A stretch of 64,000 bases of DNA. Origin: Ampullaceana balthica (Eukaryota > Mollusca > Gastropoda > Lymnaeidae). The position numbers and the translations under genes are program-made. The notes under the pieces are model-generated. The model had not been told where the DNA came from, made no database searches, and worked only from the letters and a program-made list of their open reading frames with translations. Every line of letters begins with the position of its first letter. The stretch's first letter is position 1. Of this stretch, positions 48,554 to 61,700 are shown in pieces. The DNA lies in NCBI GenBank assembly GCA_944989445.1, contig CALYLW010000549.1, positions 109,095 through 173,094 of the forward strand, given 5' to 3'.

Positions 48554-48950
48554 GCTTACAATTTATTTAATGCCGTTTTACATAGCTTCAAGCGTATTTC
48601 GATATTACAATGTAGACATATACTAAATAAATAATTAAATGACACAAAATGATTTGAAACATACTCCTCTTCAAATAGAAAATTAGGTGGGTCATTAAAT
48701 TGTTTTTTGTGGGTTTTTTATGTTTGTTTGTTTGTTTGTTTTTTGTTGTTTTTTTAGAGGGGGGGGGGTCAAAGCTTTGTGACATATTTTTGGAGGGAGG
48801 GTCTAACTTTTTTAACGACGCGTGACGAGGGGGGGGGGTGAAAAATCGGTCAAAATTGCGTGATGTCATTTATGGACGGCCCCTAATTCTAAACTGCTGC
48901 GCGGAGTCGGTCAGACATCTGCGCGGCCGCACAGCTTAAAGGGAACATTG

Positions 48951-50861
48951 GTGGACACAGTGGTGATCTTAAAATACATCGCTGCATTTATAATCCACAC
49001 GTCATTGGTAGTTTCCTGTTTGTATCAAAAGTTGGCTATCTATTCCACAGCTGTGCTTGTGCTAAACTACCTAGAAAAGACATTAGTACCTTCGCCCACC
49101 CCAACGTTCTCTACGCTATTGTCATACACTTCACTTGACTTAATGTGGGGTAGGGATAATATGTCAGAACTCGGCCCTAGTAGAATTCAAATTGTCAACA
49201 TGAGCCGCCCCCCATCCCCCCACCCCGCACTACCCCCTTTCCCAACCCATTCTTGTTGGTCCTGTTTTTCAACCGTGAAAAGTCGCTGACTCTACAGTCT
49301 AAACTCTTAGCCATGCAGACAACTAAATAAAAAACTCTAGGACCAAGTGTTTTTACCTAAAAGGAAAGTTGAATCGGTGGTTCTCATGCGGTCGTAATAA
49401 AATTATATTTTTGCATTTTTATTAGAGTTTTAAATGTTGATAATGTTTGGTTTTGTTCCGGTTTGTTCAATAAAGTCCCTTAGTGCAGGTTATTAACTAA
49501 GTTAAGTCTAGAGTTAAAACATATTATAAAGTATCTAAATTTATTACATAACTTCGCGGTCGTAGGGGATTCTAATGTTTCCATTAGAAATGTCTCGGGG
49601 CTTAGTAGACCTGGCGGCGCCCATCTCCTCTCCAGGTCAGCGAAGGACTTTTCAAGTAACAGTCATTCATCAACATTTTTATTGTGGCCTTAACGTGGGC
49701 TAGATCCCACGCCCCTCAGCTTGTGAGGCGAGCGCACTACCGACTTCGCTACCCAGTCAGTTCAGGTTATCGAAGTGTTTTCGCCTTGTTTAGTGAATGA
49801 TTCTAGCGCTGCTGCACCTAGATGTTCCCTATACTAATAGCTATTAGAATTAGACTGCCATATCATCGGACAACAAATTATGAGAACCTTTCGTGGTGAT
49901 AATTTAAAAAATTCCATGTTTGCCACTGACGCTTCTTATAGTAAATGACCTTCTGGTTTAAAGAAAACGACATGCCAGAAGACTGAAACCGTAACTTATT
50001 GCTTACACCAGAGGCGGCGAGTTGGAATACCTGCCCTGCGATAGGAGATTCTTTGCGTATATGTCTACACTCACACCAGTGGCACTCGGCCGAAGCCACG
50101 CGTAGACCACCTCTGTGTACACTCAACCAATGGTCACTGGAAGATGGCATTCTTTCTTTATACCGAGCGGCAGTATTCTCGGACAAGAGCAGTATTTTGT
50201 CCTGTGGTAGGCGACAAAGTCTTCACTTGTCCAGGGTGTTTGGTATAAAAAATTAAAGATTTCTAATTTAGAAGGCAAAAGAGAGATCTATAAGTGAGAG
50301 AATGAGTGAACCGCATATGTTAAACCTCATAAGCGCCCGCCCCACGTTTTTAGTCATATTAAATCGAAGTACATAAACTAATAAGTTTTAACTTATTTTC
50401 TTCGTTTTAGTCCGCTTATAAAAACGTGGTTTTTTTTAATCTTTTTTTTTACTTCTATTTTCCATTAAACAAAAACACTGCCGGGTTGACAGTGTTACCA
50501 TAGAAACTAGAGTAATGAAGCCATAAAGGGGGAATAATTAAGTCACAGGACATCGCACACTTGTGACCTCTGGAAAACCTGTGGCCGACATTGACCTTCA
50601 AGAGTGGTTAGGTTTATTGCTTTCTGTCACGTAGTTCATGCATCTTAAGTCTTAGTATTATGATGTCTTGGAATGAATCAGGTAGCGAATAGTGGGATTT
50701 TTTTTTAAAACATTATTTCTGTTATAATCTTCTCTTGTTTGTCCATGAGAACTTATTATTACGAGTGAACAAGTTCAATAGGTCATCTCATTACTGGAGC
50801 AAGAACAGTTAGTTTGACACTCAAATGGGCTCGGGGGAGAGAGGAGAGGGGGGAGTAATAT
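48951..50861. other. Intergenic with LINE and SINE relics
   Basis: 49413-49465 matches the LINE 3' region (TTTTTATTAGAGTTTTAAAT, GTTGATAATG). No convincing gene; a frame at 49878-50186 on the minus strand has a CHWCECRH cluster but is not recognised. Confidence 0.45.
49690..49760 (-). mobile_element. tRNA-like SINE head
   Basis: The minus strand has CTGGGTAGCGAAGTCGGTAG (A box) and GGGATCTAGCCC (B box, 49697-49708) with GCGCTCGCCTCACAAGCTGA between. This is a second SINE type, not the 810/25098 family. Confidence 0.6.
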
Positions 50862-50884
50862 AACCTGGGCGAGGCATGGTTATG

Positions 50885-52268
50885 TAACTCTGTAGTTATC
50901 TACCTCAGTGGTTCTGTAACTATGTAGTTATCTACCTCAGTGGTTCTGTAACTCTGTAGTTATCTACCTCAGTGGTTCTGTAACTCTGTAGTTATCTACC
51001 TCAGTGGTTCTGTAACTCTGTATTTATCTACCTCAGTGGTTCTGTAACTATGTAGTTCTGTCCCTCAGTGGTTCTGTAACTATGTAGTTATCTACCTCAG
51101 TGGTTCTGTTACTTTGAAGTTCTGTACCTCAGTGGTTCTGTAACTATGTAGTTATCTATCTCAGTGGTTTTGTAACTCTGTAGTTCTGTACCTCAGTGGT
51201 TCTGTAACTATGTAGTTATCTATCTCAGTGGTTCTGTAACTCTGTAGTTCTGTACCTCAGTGGTTCTGTAACTATGTAGTTCTGTACCTCAGTGGTTCTG
51301 TAACTCTGTAGTTCTGTACCTCAGTGGTTCTGTAACTATGTAGTTCTGTACCTCAATGGTTCTGTAACTCTGTAGCTATGGATCTCAGCGGTTCTGTAAC
51401 TCTGTAGTTCTGGACCTCAGCGGTTCTGTAACTCTGTAGTTCTGTACCTCAGTGGTTCTGTAATTATGTAGTTCTGTACCTCAGTGGTTCTGTAACTCTG
51501 TAGTTATCTACCTCAGTGGTTCTGTAACTTTGAAGTTCTGTACCTCAGTGGTTCTGTAACTATGTAGTTCTGTACCTTAGTGATTCTGTAACTATGTAGT
51601 TCTGTACCTCAGTGGTTCTGTAACTCTGTAGTTATCTACCTCAGTGGTTCTGTAACTTTGAAGTTATATACCTCAGTGGTTCTGTAACTCTGTAGTTCTG
51701 TACCTCAGTGGTTCTGTAATTATGTAGTTCTGTACCTCAGTGGTTCTGTAACTATGCAGTTCTGTACTTCAGTGAATCTGTAACTCTGTAGTTCTGTACC
51801 TTAGTGATTCTGTAACTATGTAGTTATGTACCTCAGTGGTTCTGTAACTCTGTAGTTATCTACCTCAGTGGTTCTGTAACTTTGAAGTTCTATACCTCAG
51901 TGGTTCTGTAACTCTGTAGTTCTGTACCTCAGTGGTTCTGTAATTATGTAGTTCTGTACCTCAGTGGTTCTGTAACTTTGAAGTTCTGTACCTCAGTGGT
52001 TCTTTAACTCTGTAGTTCTGTACCTCAGTGGTTCTATAATTATGTAGTTCTGTACCTCAGTGGTTCTGTAACTTTGCAGTTCTGTACTTCAGTGGTTCTG
52101 TAACTATGTAGTTCTGTACCTCAATGGTTCTGTAACTCTGTAGTTCTGGACCTCAGCGGTTCTGTAACTATGTAGTTCTGTACCTCAGTGGTTCTGTAGT
52201 TCTGTACCTCAGTGGTTCTGTAACTCTGTAGTTATCTACCTCAGTGGTTCTGTAACTCTGTAGTTATG
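50885..52268. repeat. 32-bp minisatellite, about 43 copies
   Basis: Unit TCTGTAACTCTGTAGTTCTG followed by TACCTCAGTGGT, with TAGTTATCTACC and ACTTTGAAGTT variants interspersed. Confidence 0.96.
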
Positions 52269-53249
52269 TGGCGAGTGGATGTCTCGACATGTATGCCACC
52301 ATTTTTTATATGGAGGGGTGAAAAAATATCCTTCCGTCCAGGTCAGCACTAACCCTAGGTATACGTCTTTGGTTGGATTTTTCTTGATTTAAAAGAAAGA
52401 AAAAAAAAGAATCAATAACTCCAGCTTTCTTACCCGCTTAAAAATAGTCAATGACGTGATCAGTTCATATATTTCCACTCATTTTTGATCAAACAAGATT
52501 TAACCTGCGTCACAGCACTGTGTCAGATACAGGGCCCTCAAGAATTCTGCTCGTTTGGCATCGCTCAACCTCCCTGGTCGGACCTTGACCTAATAGGTAC
52601 TTTTAACCTGACCTACTTAGACGTAAGAAGACCTAGTTTTGTGTCAACACCCTCGCTGGCACATATGGGGCCTAATCTCTAGCAGCTTGTTACTTCTTTT
52701 ATGTTCCGTGAAGCAGCGGTTCCAAAACAAGTCGATCTGGGGACAAAGAAAGATGTCTTTAAGGGCCCGGGGTTGAGAAAGAAGTTGGAATGGGTGGATC
52801 ATTCAATCAGGAAGCGTGTGAACCAAGTAAGCTAAGGGTTTATTTTAATTCACTTTGTCCTCAATGGCTGCACAATCATCACATTTTACAAGTCTTTTCT
52901 TTTATTTTTTAATAGTTATTATTTTTTTATAACGGAGTCACCGCAAATGGTAAGGAGACCACAAGAGACTGTTGTTTATCTTAATATCGTGTGCATCGAT
53001 CAACTTAAACGTAATGTTTGTTCATTGTTTGTGTTTGTAAGTCAGCCATGAGTTTCCATCGTGTTCCAAGGTTTGTTTATTTGTGTAACTTTGTTGTTGC
53101 TGTTAAATCACGTGTTGCTGGGGTGGCGGTGGGGTTGTTTATTATTAAGATTGGTTTAAATATGTCACCTGGTGATGATGTCTGTGCAGACCTGATGGCA
53201 AGGGTCTGTTGATCATGTCGGTGTTGATCTCAACGTACATCTGATGGTG
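52269..53249. other. Intergenic, no feature seen
   Basis: No repeat family or gene recognised; short frames lack motifs. Confidence 0.4.
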
Positions 53250-54740
53250 ATGCCTGTATAGGCCATATTAGGATGTCTGTATAGGCCAGATTAGGATGTC
53301 TGTATAGGCCAGATTAGGATGTCTGTATAGGCCAGATTAGGATGTCTGTAGAGGCCAGATTATTATGTCTGTATAGGCCAGATTAGGATGTCTGTATAGG
53401 CCAGATTAGGATGTCTGTATAGGCCAAATTAGGATTTCTGTAGACTGTAGAGGCCAGATTAGGATATCTGTAGAGGCCAGATTAGGATATCTGTATAGGC
53501 CGGATTAGGATATATGTATAGGCCAGATTAGGATATCTGTATAGGCCAGATTAGGATATCTGTATAGGCCGGATTAGGATATCTGTATAGGCCAGATTAG
53601 GATATCTGTATAGGCCAGATTAAGATATCTGTATAGGCCGGATTAGGATATCTGTATAGGCCGGATTAGGATATCTGTAGAGGCCAGATTAGGATATCTG
53701 TAGAGGCCGGATTAGGATATCTGTATAGGCCAGATTAGGATATCTGTATAGGCCGGATAAGGATATCTGTAGAGGCCAGATTAGGATATCTGTATAAGCC
53801 AGATTAGGATATCTGTATAGGCCAGATTAGGATGTCTGTATAGGCCAGATTAGGATGTCTGTATAGGCCAGATTAGGATGTCTGTATAGGCCAGATTAGT
53901 ATGTCTGTATAGGCCAGATTAGGATGTCTGTAAAGGCCAGATTATGATGTCTGTATAGGCCAGATTAGGATGTCTGTATAGGCCAGATTAGGATGTCTGT
54001 ATAGGCCAAATTAGGATTTCTGTAGACTGTAGAGGCCAGATTATGATATCTGTAGAGGCCAGATAAGGATATCTGTATAGGCCGGATTAGGATATCTGTA
54101 TAGGCCAGATTAGGATATCTGTATAGGCCAGATTAGGATGTCTGTATAGGCCGGATTAGGATGTCTGTATAGGCCAGATTAGGATATATGTATAGGCCAG
54201 ATTAGGATATCTGTATAGGCCGGATTAGGATATCTGTAGAGACCAGATTATGATATCTGTATAGGCCAGATTAGGATATCTGTATAGGCCGGATTAGGAT
54301 ATCTGTATAGGCCGGATTAGGATATCTGTAGAGGCCGGATTAGGATATCTGTATGGCCAGATTAGGATATCTGTATAGGCCATATTAGGATATCTGTATA
54401 GGCCGGATTAGGATATCTGTAGAGGCCAGATTAGGATATCTGTATAGGCCAGATTAGGATATCTGTATGGCCAGATTAGGATATCTGTAGAGGCCAGATT
54501 AGGATATCTGTATAGGTCAGATTAGGATATCTGTAGAGGCCAGATTAGGATATCCGTAGAGGCCAGATTAGGATATCTGTATAGGCCAGATTAGGATATC
54601 TGTATAGGCCGGATTAGGATATCTGTATAGGCCAGATTAGGATATCTGTATAGGTCGGATTAGGATATCTGTAGAGGCCAGATTAGGATATCTGTATAGG
54701 CCAGATTAGGATATCTGTATAGGCCAGATTATGATGTCTG
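53250..54740. repeat. 23-bp minisatellite, about 65 copies
   Basis: Unit GGATATCTGTATAGGCCAGA then TTA. The aberrant string ATTTCTGTAGACTGTAGAGG occurs twice, about 582 bp apart, with the same neighbours, showing a block duplication of about 25 units. Confidence 0.96.
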
Positions 54741-56586
54741 ACATCAAATTAATGGACAGACCATAGACAAGATGCACACACAAATGGGGAATAATTCCGA
54801 TTAAGCTTATTGATTTTTTTTCAACTTTGGTTTTCTCCTAACACAGTTAAAACGTGGACTGGATACAAACTACACGTATAAAGGCGCCATTAACTTAATG
54901 CATTAGTTTGATGGCTCCGTTACGTCATTGGAAGTCGTCCATTAATTCTTTCACTAGATATTTCCACACAAACAAGTTCACCCCTCCACTCCCTCCTGTA
55001 CTATGTGAATTTCCTGACTTTACCCTTGACTCTTAAGAGAATTTTAAACAGTTTCCTTCAATTTGGCATACGATATACTCTATTTGTCCTCACATATTCA
55101 CCCCCCCCCCAACCATAGACACAAATAAACACTACCACATACACAGAGAGATTGCACGTACAAACATACACACAAAGTCCCACTTACACACACCGATCAC
55201 ACATACACAGTCCCACATACACGGAGAGATCACACACACACACAGATCCCTCACTCACACACACACACACAGTCCCACACAGCCCCAGTTACAAACCATT
55301 TCCCCAACCACACGTACATTACCTTCACCAATAACAAACGACCCCCCCCCTCCCAGATTTTCCCCTACATCTCCCCTCACCAAAAAGCTTTGTTTACTTG
55401 CAGTTTTACGCAGTTTTTTGAGTCAAGGCCCTGACGCCTGACTTACCGTATTTACCGTAGTAATAGTGATGATCGTTACCATAGTAAGAGTAAGAGACGA
55501 CAGGAGCACGTTGTGTGTTTATTTATTACTACTGGATTATCTGTGAACAGTCTACAGCGCAGTGCGTGTTACGAACATTAAATTTTACTCTGTGTATTTT
55601 ATACATAGCTTCATAGCTCAGTGACGGACTTGTTGGATCATCCATCCAGTCACCTCAAGTCAAGTCAGGTCAGGTCGGTAGAGACGCACTATAAAATGTA
55701 TTACATTTTTAGACACCTCGCATTATTATTTAATCTTCTAACTCCTTAAAGAAAATAGTTATTCTTGTTTCTGAATCTGCCACTTTAAAATACTCGTTTT
55801 ACGCGATTTAAAAATTACCTGACTTGCCACAGCAAGAGACAACACAGGTACGATGCTTTAATTTAATTGTATAAAAATGAAAATATGGGGAGACAAGATC
55901 GTCGATCCGTTGCCCGGACTTATTAAAAAATGTCATGAGTTGTCACCCTGTCTCCCACTCCTAAATTAATTTCTTTCATAATCATTACTCCGCCCCGTAT
56001 ATTTATAATGTTTTGTTTTTTTTGTTTTTTTTGTTCTATGTACACTGTACACTTGTTACACAACTGCTACCACTCTCACAAATTATTTGTTGACATTTGT
56101 ATTCCTAGAGTAGCTCTTGGCTCTTGGTTAATATCTTCTGTGGGTAAACAACAATAACTGTAGACCTATCGATGGGCTACTTAAGATGGGGAGATGCATG
56201 TATTATTAATTTGGACTCAATGTTGAGCTAACAACTAAGGTATGTGTCTCTCCCCCCTCCCCCCTCCCCAGTTTTCCCCAACTCCAACACTCGTTTTAAA
56301 AAAAAGTAGGTTAACTTATCGATGTTCAAGGGTCTTTTTAAGTTTGAGACTGATCTGTGTTACTTTGTGTTTAACATGTAAAGGGATCAGTAAATATTAA
56401 GTTTGAATGGACCACAAAGCAAAAGTATACATAGTATACATAGTATACATAGAAAGGCCTCCATTCGTTCTTTATATATCGCCATCCTCACTCACGAAGA
56501 CCATAATAGACACAAGGCAAAATAAACTACGCTAAACACATGACAAGCATAAACAATGCATTATACACATCAAACGGAACCCATAC
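54741..56586. other. Intergenic with CA-rich tract at 55096-55320
   Basis: Degenerate CACA/CATACACAGTCCCACA repeats; short GTATACATA triplication near 56424-56452. No gene recognised. Confidence 0.55.
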
Positions 56587-56595
56587 AATATACAG

Positions 56596-56874
56596 CATGG
56601 GCGTCGCTAGGAATTTTTCCAGGGGGGGGCAAAAAAATCCCACTTTTTTTTTATTTTTAACTGGCAATGCCATACAGGTACAATGTTCAATTAAATTCAA
56701 GTTCAGTATAAAATAAGGGTTGAAAAAAGCCTTAGAAATTAACTAGACTTACAAATTAGTGCTGTAATAGTTAAAACACAACATTTATTAATGCATTTAA
56801 TAAATTAATTATTTTTTTCTCAAATGTAGGGGGGGGGCAAATGCCCCCCTTGCCCCCCCTTCCCTACGCCCATG
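56596..56874. mobile_element. hAT MITE derived from the 37.4-kb transposon
   Basis: From CATGGGCGTCGCTAGG inward, about 210 bp are the near-identical inverse of the right end of the element at 37377-39773, and the last 55 bp are the inverse of its left end. An 8-bp duplication AATATACA lies at 56587-56594 and 56875-56882, with one extra G at 56595. A clear internal-deletion derivative. Confidence 0.94.
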
Positions 56875-56882
56875 AATATACA

Positions 56883-58668
56883 CATCAAGTTTAAACCATA
56901 CAATGTACACATCAATACAAGAGCGGTCTTTGGGTGTGGCAGCTGGGACTTGAGCATATTTCGTCCAAGTTATATCCAAGAATTAGAATGTCATCCTGCA
57001 TGTCGAAGTACACTGCATGTTGTCCTGTACACAATGCACTTGCGATTAGAAACATGCATTTGAAATATTGCCTTGTACAATCAATTGCATTTTAATTTAA
57101 GTCGTTACGGTATTTTTCGAAAAGAAACCATTGTTCATAAAACGCGAACATAAATATATTTTAGTAACAAAAGAGCCGGCAGATATTGCACTACTAAGTT
57201 TGCGCAAGAATTGATGTAATCAAGATATGAACTTTTGGGCATATTGGTAGTTCGCAATCGTTACCAGTACTCTGGCCCCGCGGGGTCTTTGTTGCACCAG
57301 GCCTCGCGCGTACCTAACGCCGCCTCTGCATCAATCAACCATACAAACTATTTTAAAACTGAACAGAGAATTTCATCGTTTCCTAAATTAAATAGTAACA
57401 ACCAGAGAGGACTGCCCATCACTATCTCAATTATGCATTTATTTATTTATCGGGGTGAGCTGGAGGGGCGAGGATTTGTGAACCATATTTTTTAGTCCTA
57501 ATGCCACCAAACATTTGATTGCTAAATGAAACTTCAAATTCAAGGCGGCAATTTACCAGAAAATATCACGCAACAATAAAGGGAAGCTAAGTGGGAGGGG
57601 GTCCTTAAAGCTCTTCTTTGGTTGGAGATTTGAAGCCGCGCTTTATTTTGAATTGCATAATGTATAACGTTTATCGCTGCATAAAAATTAGTGACATTTC
57701 AGTGTGGTCACATTGTAAGATGTAGAGTGTAGAGCTACCCACCTCGTGGATGATGGCGATCGAATTTCGAGATTTTATTTTAAACTTTGATTGTCTAATT
57801 ACTAATTATCTACACTTAAATGAATCAATTAATGGGTACGTCAAGTGGCTCCTACTCCTACTGCCTACTTTATTAATCATTGAATTCATTGACATTGGTC
57901 ATTGGTTCAAATTATTCACTGTTTGATTTGGAAGCATGTGCCAATTTCTGAAGGAAAAAAAAAGAATCCACGTATGATTTTACATTGTTTTTTTAGTAAC
58001 ATGATAAACAAAGGAACACAACTAATAGTCGACGTCAAGACAGACTATTAGCAAGAATATGACTGCTCATTCCTTCCAGAGACAATCAATGACTCATTTA
58101 ATTTAAACTTATTAAATTAATAAGAGTCCAGATGTAGAGTTCAAAGTTAAGGCTGTACACGACTTGACTTGAAACTGTCATCTCCATTGCCTAAACCCTT
58201 CCAACTGGCCGTTCCGGATGATGTCCTTTTCAAAGCATAGCTAAATTCAACACACAAATGAGCCAGAACTACAATACTATACATTAATCATTAGTCTTCA
58301 AGATGAATAATATTGGGCTATATTCATACAATGGAACTGTGTGCATCCTAATAAATATCAGAAAAACTCAACGTCTTCCCGTGATTTGTTTCATCAGTAC
58401 CAAAAAAGGCATTATTTAATATAACGGTTATCTAATTTGGAGAAATTACTTATTATTATAAATTATATTCAGCAAAAAGTCTTTATAAATACGTCAACCA
58501 CCCCCTCACTTGTGAACAGATTAAAATTTAACATGTTTCTACACCGGCAGATGAAGTTGGGCATAAATATAAAATGTAGAATGTCTTCATCATCTTAATA
58601 TGCTGATCACACACTTAGAAAAATAATTTTAAATATTTTATAATTAATCATTTTAAACATCTTTTCAG
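56883..58668. other. Upstream region of AnmK, no feature seen
   Basis: AT-rich without recognised repeats or frames. A promoter presumably lies here or further upstream, but no element can be named. Confidence 0.4.
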
Positions 58669-58785
58669 CATCTGGACATTTACCCAATAAGTTATATTAT
58701 TGGGACATCAACCTTGCTGCTGTAGTAACGAGGCGCCAGTGGGAGATCTCACTTAAAGAAGACAAGAAAAACAGAGCTTGTGAAA
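58669..58785 (+). other. AnmK 5' untranslated region, possibly preceded by a spliced leader exon
   Basis: A T-rich tract ending in TTTTCAG at 58662-58668 looks like a 3' splice site, so 58669-58785 may be the 5' UTR part of exon 1 with an upstream noncoding exon. No TATA box or other clear promoter is visible upstream. This is inference from splice consensus only. Confidence 0.35.
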
Positions 58786-61700
58786 ATGACTTCGTTCTAT
58801 GGCATTGGTATCATGTCAGGGACCTCATTAGACGGCCTTGACCTCTGCTCTGCCGAGTTTACGGGTGATTCCGAGACAGACATCTGGGGCTACAGAATAG
58901 AACAGGCGGTGACAGTCACTTACAGCAAAAACATGCAAGAGAGGCTAGGAAATGCGACAACTCTGTCAGGAATTGTGAGTATAGTCAAAAACTAGTTCAT
59001 ATTAGTGTTGTTGTGTTAACATGAGTGATTGTACATAGGCTAAGTGGCTATCCACAAATAATGTGGATAACCATGTAAGTGGTTGGAGAAACAAGATTTT
59101 TCACAAAGTGTTTTAGTATCTTAAGTGTGTTATAAATTCTGTGCTGATGGATCCATGGGTGAAAATATGGGGTGGCCAAAATACTTATTGCATTATTAAA
59201 GCTCAACATCTTAATGTAATATATTATTTGTGGGTAAGTACAGTAGATATAACCTCCTATCTTTATAACTTTGAATTACTCATATTTAGTCAAATTTTAA
59301 TTACCTAGTAGAACTAAATTATTTATTTCCCAAATTCTATATAATTTAGCAGTGCTTTTACTAGCCCCTGACAGTGGTCAGTTTTGCATTTCAGTTTCAG
59401 ATCTGAAATTTCTGTTTGATTAGCCTATGATGCATAATGTAACATAACTAATTCAAGCATTGCTAATGAAAAATTATTTTTTTTAATTTATCAATTTATT
59501 TAAAGTGACAGTGAACTAACAGAAAGCCCTATTTCTAACCCAAGACATCTCAATACATGTAATATAAATGAAATACTGACAACTTTTTTGTTTGGTTATA
59601 TTTGAAAGACAATTATGTGGATGGGGATTTTTTTTAGAAGTATGCATTTATAAAAGTGTTATTTAAATTATATATATATACATATATATATATATTATTT
59701 ATAATAAAAGTTAAAATTTAATTTAAAAAATTAAAAATATACACAACAAAGCCCGTCCAATGACGTTCCGCCACCGTTCGGTGGCATGTTGTAACTCCCC
59801 TGCAACAGTCGTCTCGACCGGCATACATGTGCATCACGTCAAAAAAACTATTCATTATATTTAAAATAAATAACTTGTAAAAACAGAGCTTTTGACTATA
59901 AATCCCAACGCGCATAACTCAAAATAAAGTCTTGGAAGAAATAATGCATAAAAAATAACTCGTTTTGAACGTCCGCGTAAAAGTGTTCAATATGATTGGC
60001 TGTGTTTGAGGGACCGGACAGAATGGACAGAAAATTGTCTTTTATTATATATATATATGTATATATAATGCAAGCACAAATTAAATTACTAAATAGGACT
60101 TCAAGTTAGCATTTGTATTGTCTTTATTTTTAAAAATTGACCTTCAAAAAACATCCAACAATAATATTCCAATAATAATACAATAAAACAATAATATATA
60201 TATACACACACAGATTAAATCTCATTCATTTAAAAAAAAATTAATCTTATTTATTTATAATTTAAAATTTATTTCCAAACTATATCAAATTTATTTTATT
60301 TTTCAAATTTTATTTCTTGAATCAGGATCTAATTAAGCTACAAATTGATTACAGCCACTTTGTGGGTCAGTGTTTGGAAAAATTTATTGAGAGTAAAAAT
60401 CTCCATCCTGATTTCGTCTCATCGCATGGTCATACAGTGTTCCATCAGCCAGACAAGGGACTTACATTTCAACTGGGAGATGGAGAGGTCATCTCAACGT
60501 ATATCAGGTTTAGTACTGCAAATAATAATGTTCATGTGTTGGGTGCTGTATAGAAGGAGCATCTGTATTATATGAGATAAATGATATTTATAGGCATTAC
60601 ATTTTGTACAGAAAGTTGCATTCATGGCAGGAATTTACTTCACTAGGTGCCCATTTGTGTGTAACTTTCGCTCCAAAGATGTGTCACTAGGAGGCCAGGG
60701 TGCACCACTTGTACCTTGTGGCGAAAAGTTTTTGTTCCAACAGACAGATTTATGTATCAACCTTGGTGGCATTGCAAATGTTGGATGCAAGGTCAGAAGG
60801 AATTTGTAACATTTTATTTGAAATAATTTAAATTTATAAATTAGGTCAGCACTTATCTTGTCACTAAATCCAGTCCAATTATTCCACTGGTCAATTATTC
60901 CAACTTTCTCTATTCTGGAAATGTCCTAGCTTGTAAACATAATAAATTAGATCCACACTTAAATCAGCATGTCAAAGTTTATTAACTTTGATTAGAGTCA
61001 GCAGGATATTTTATCGATTTTGAGGGATTTTATAGTGTATTTGTTTTAATTGACTTGTTATTTCTTCCAGGGTGATAAAGGCTTTGATGTGTGTCCATGT
61101 AACATTGTTCTCAACCACCTGTCATCAATTCATGATTCTGGTCTGAAGTATGACAAAGGAGGACAGTTGGCAGCTTCAGGTCAGGTTATTCCTGACATCT
61201 TAACAAAGTTGGATGAGTTGTCTTACTTTAAACAAACAGGCCCACGATCTCTAGGGTTTGAATGGGTCTCAAAGAAAGTTTTTCCTCTCCTCAATGTAAG
61301 TGTTTTAGGCACCACTATACTTTGATTTATGTCTTGCACTGATATTGGTATAACTAGACCAGAGATATATCTCAATAGCCCTAAACATTGAAGTGAAATA
61401 CATGTAATACAATTTAAGCTGAAATTATTTACAGATTTTAGAAAAGATCCGAGAGAAAATGGAAATACATTAAATTAATAATTCAGTTTAATTTTGTTAG
61501 AATTAATTTAAAATGTACTCAGAAACAACAAATCTAAATATTATTTGTTATGCATAATTTAAAATTTTAAAAAGAGTTGATGAAATATTTGGAAGTTTAT
61601 AATTATATTTTTTAAACATATTTTCAAATACTTTTAGGTTTTAAATTAAAAGTGTTAAAAAAACATTCAAGCTCTTCCAGTAGATAAAGTCTATGATTTC

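Larger units (their letters stand above)
46659..48883. mobile_element. PIF/Harbinger-like element inserted in family B
   Basis: Starts GGGTCCGTCCATAAATGACG, ends GTCATTTATGGACGGCCCC, flanked by TAA at 46656-46658 and 48884-48886. The uninterrupted family B copies read GTAATTC (inverse) at this point, confirming a TAA target duplication. Most of its length is further insertions. Confidence 0.88.
46537..48950. mobile_element. Family B MITE, copy 3 (inverted), split by insertions
   Basis: Left part CTCTAAGGTTCGTTGGTCCG through CAAAATTTGCTGCGCGG and right part ATTCTAAACTGCTGCGCGG through CACAGCTTAAAGGGAACATT are the two halves of family B in reverse orientation, separated by the 46659-48883 insertion. 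Confidence 0.82.

Noticed and set aside
49878..50256. Possible gene with CHWCECRH cysteine/histidine cluster
   Set aside because: Both strands are open over the same stretch and no family is recognised; evidence is too weak to call.
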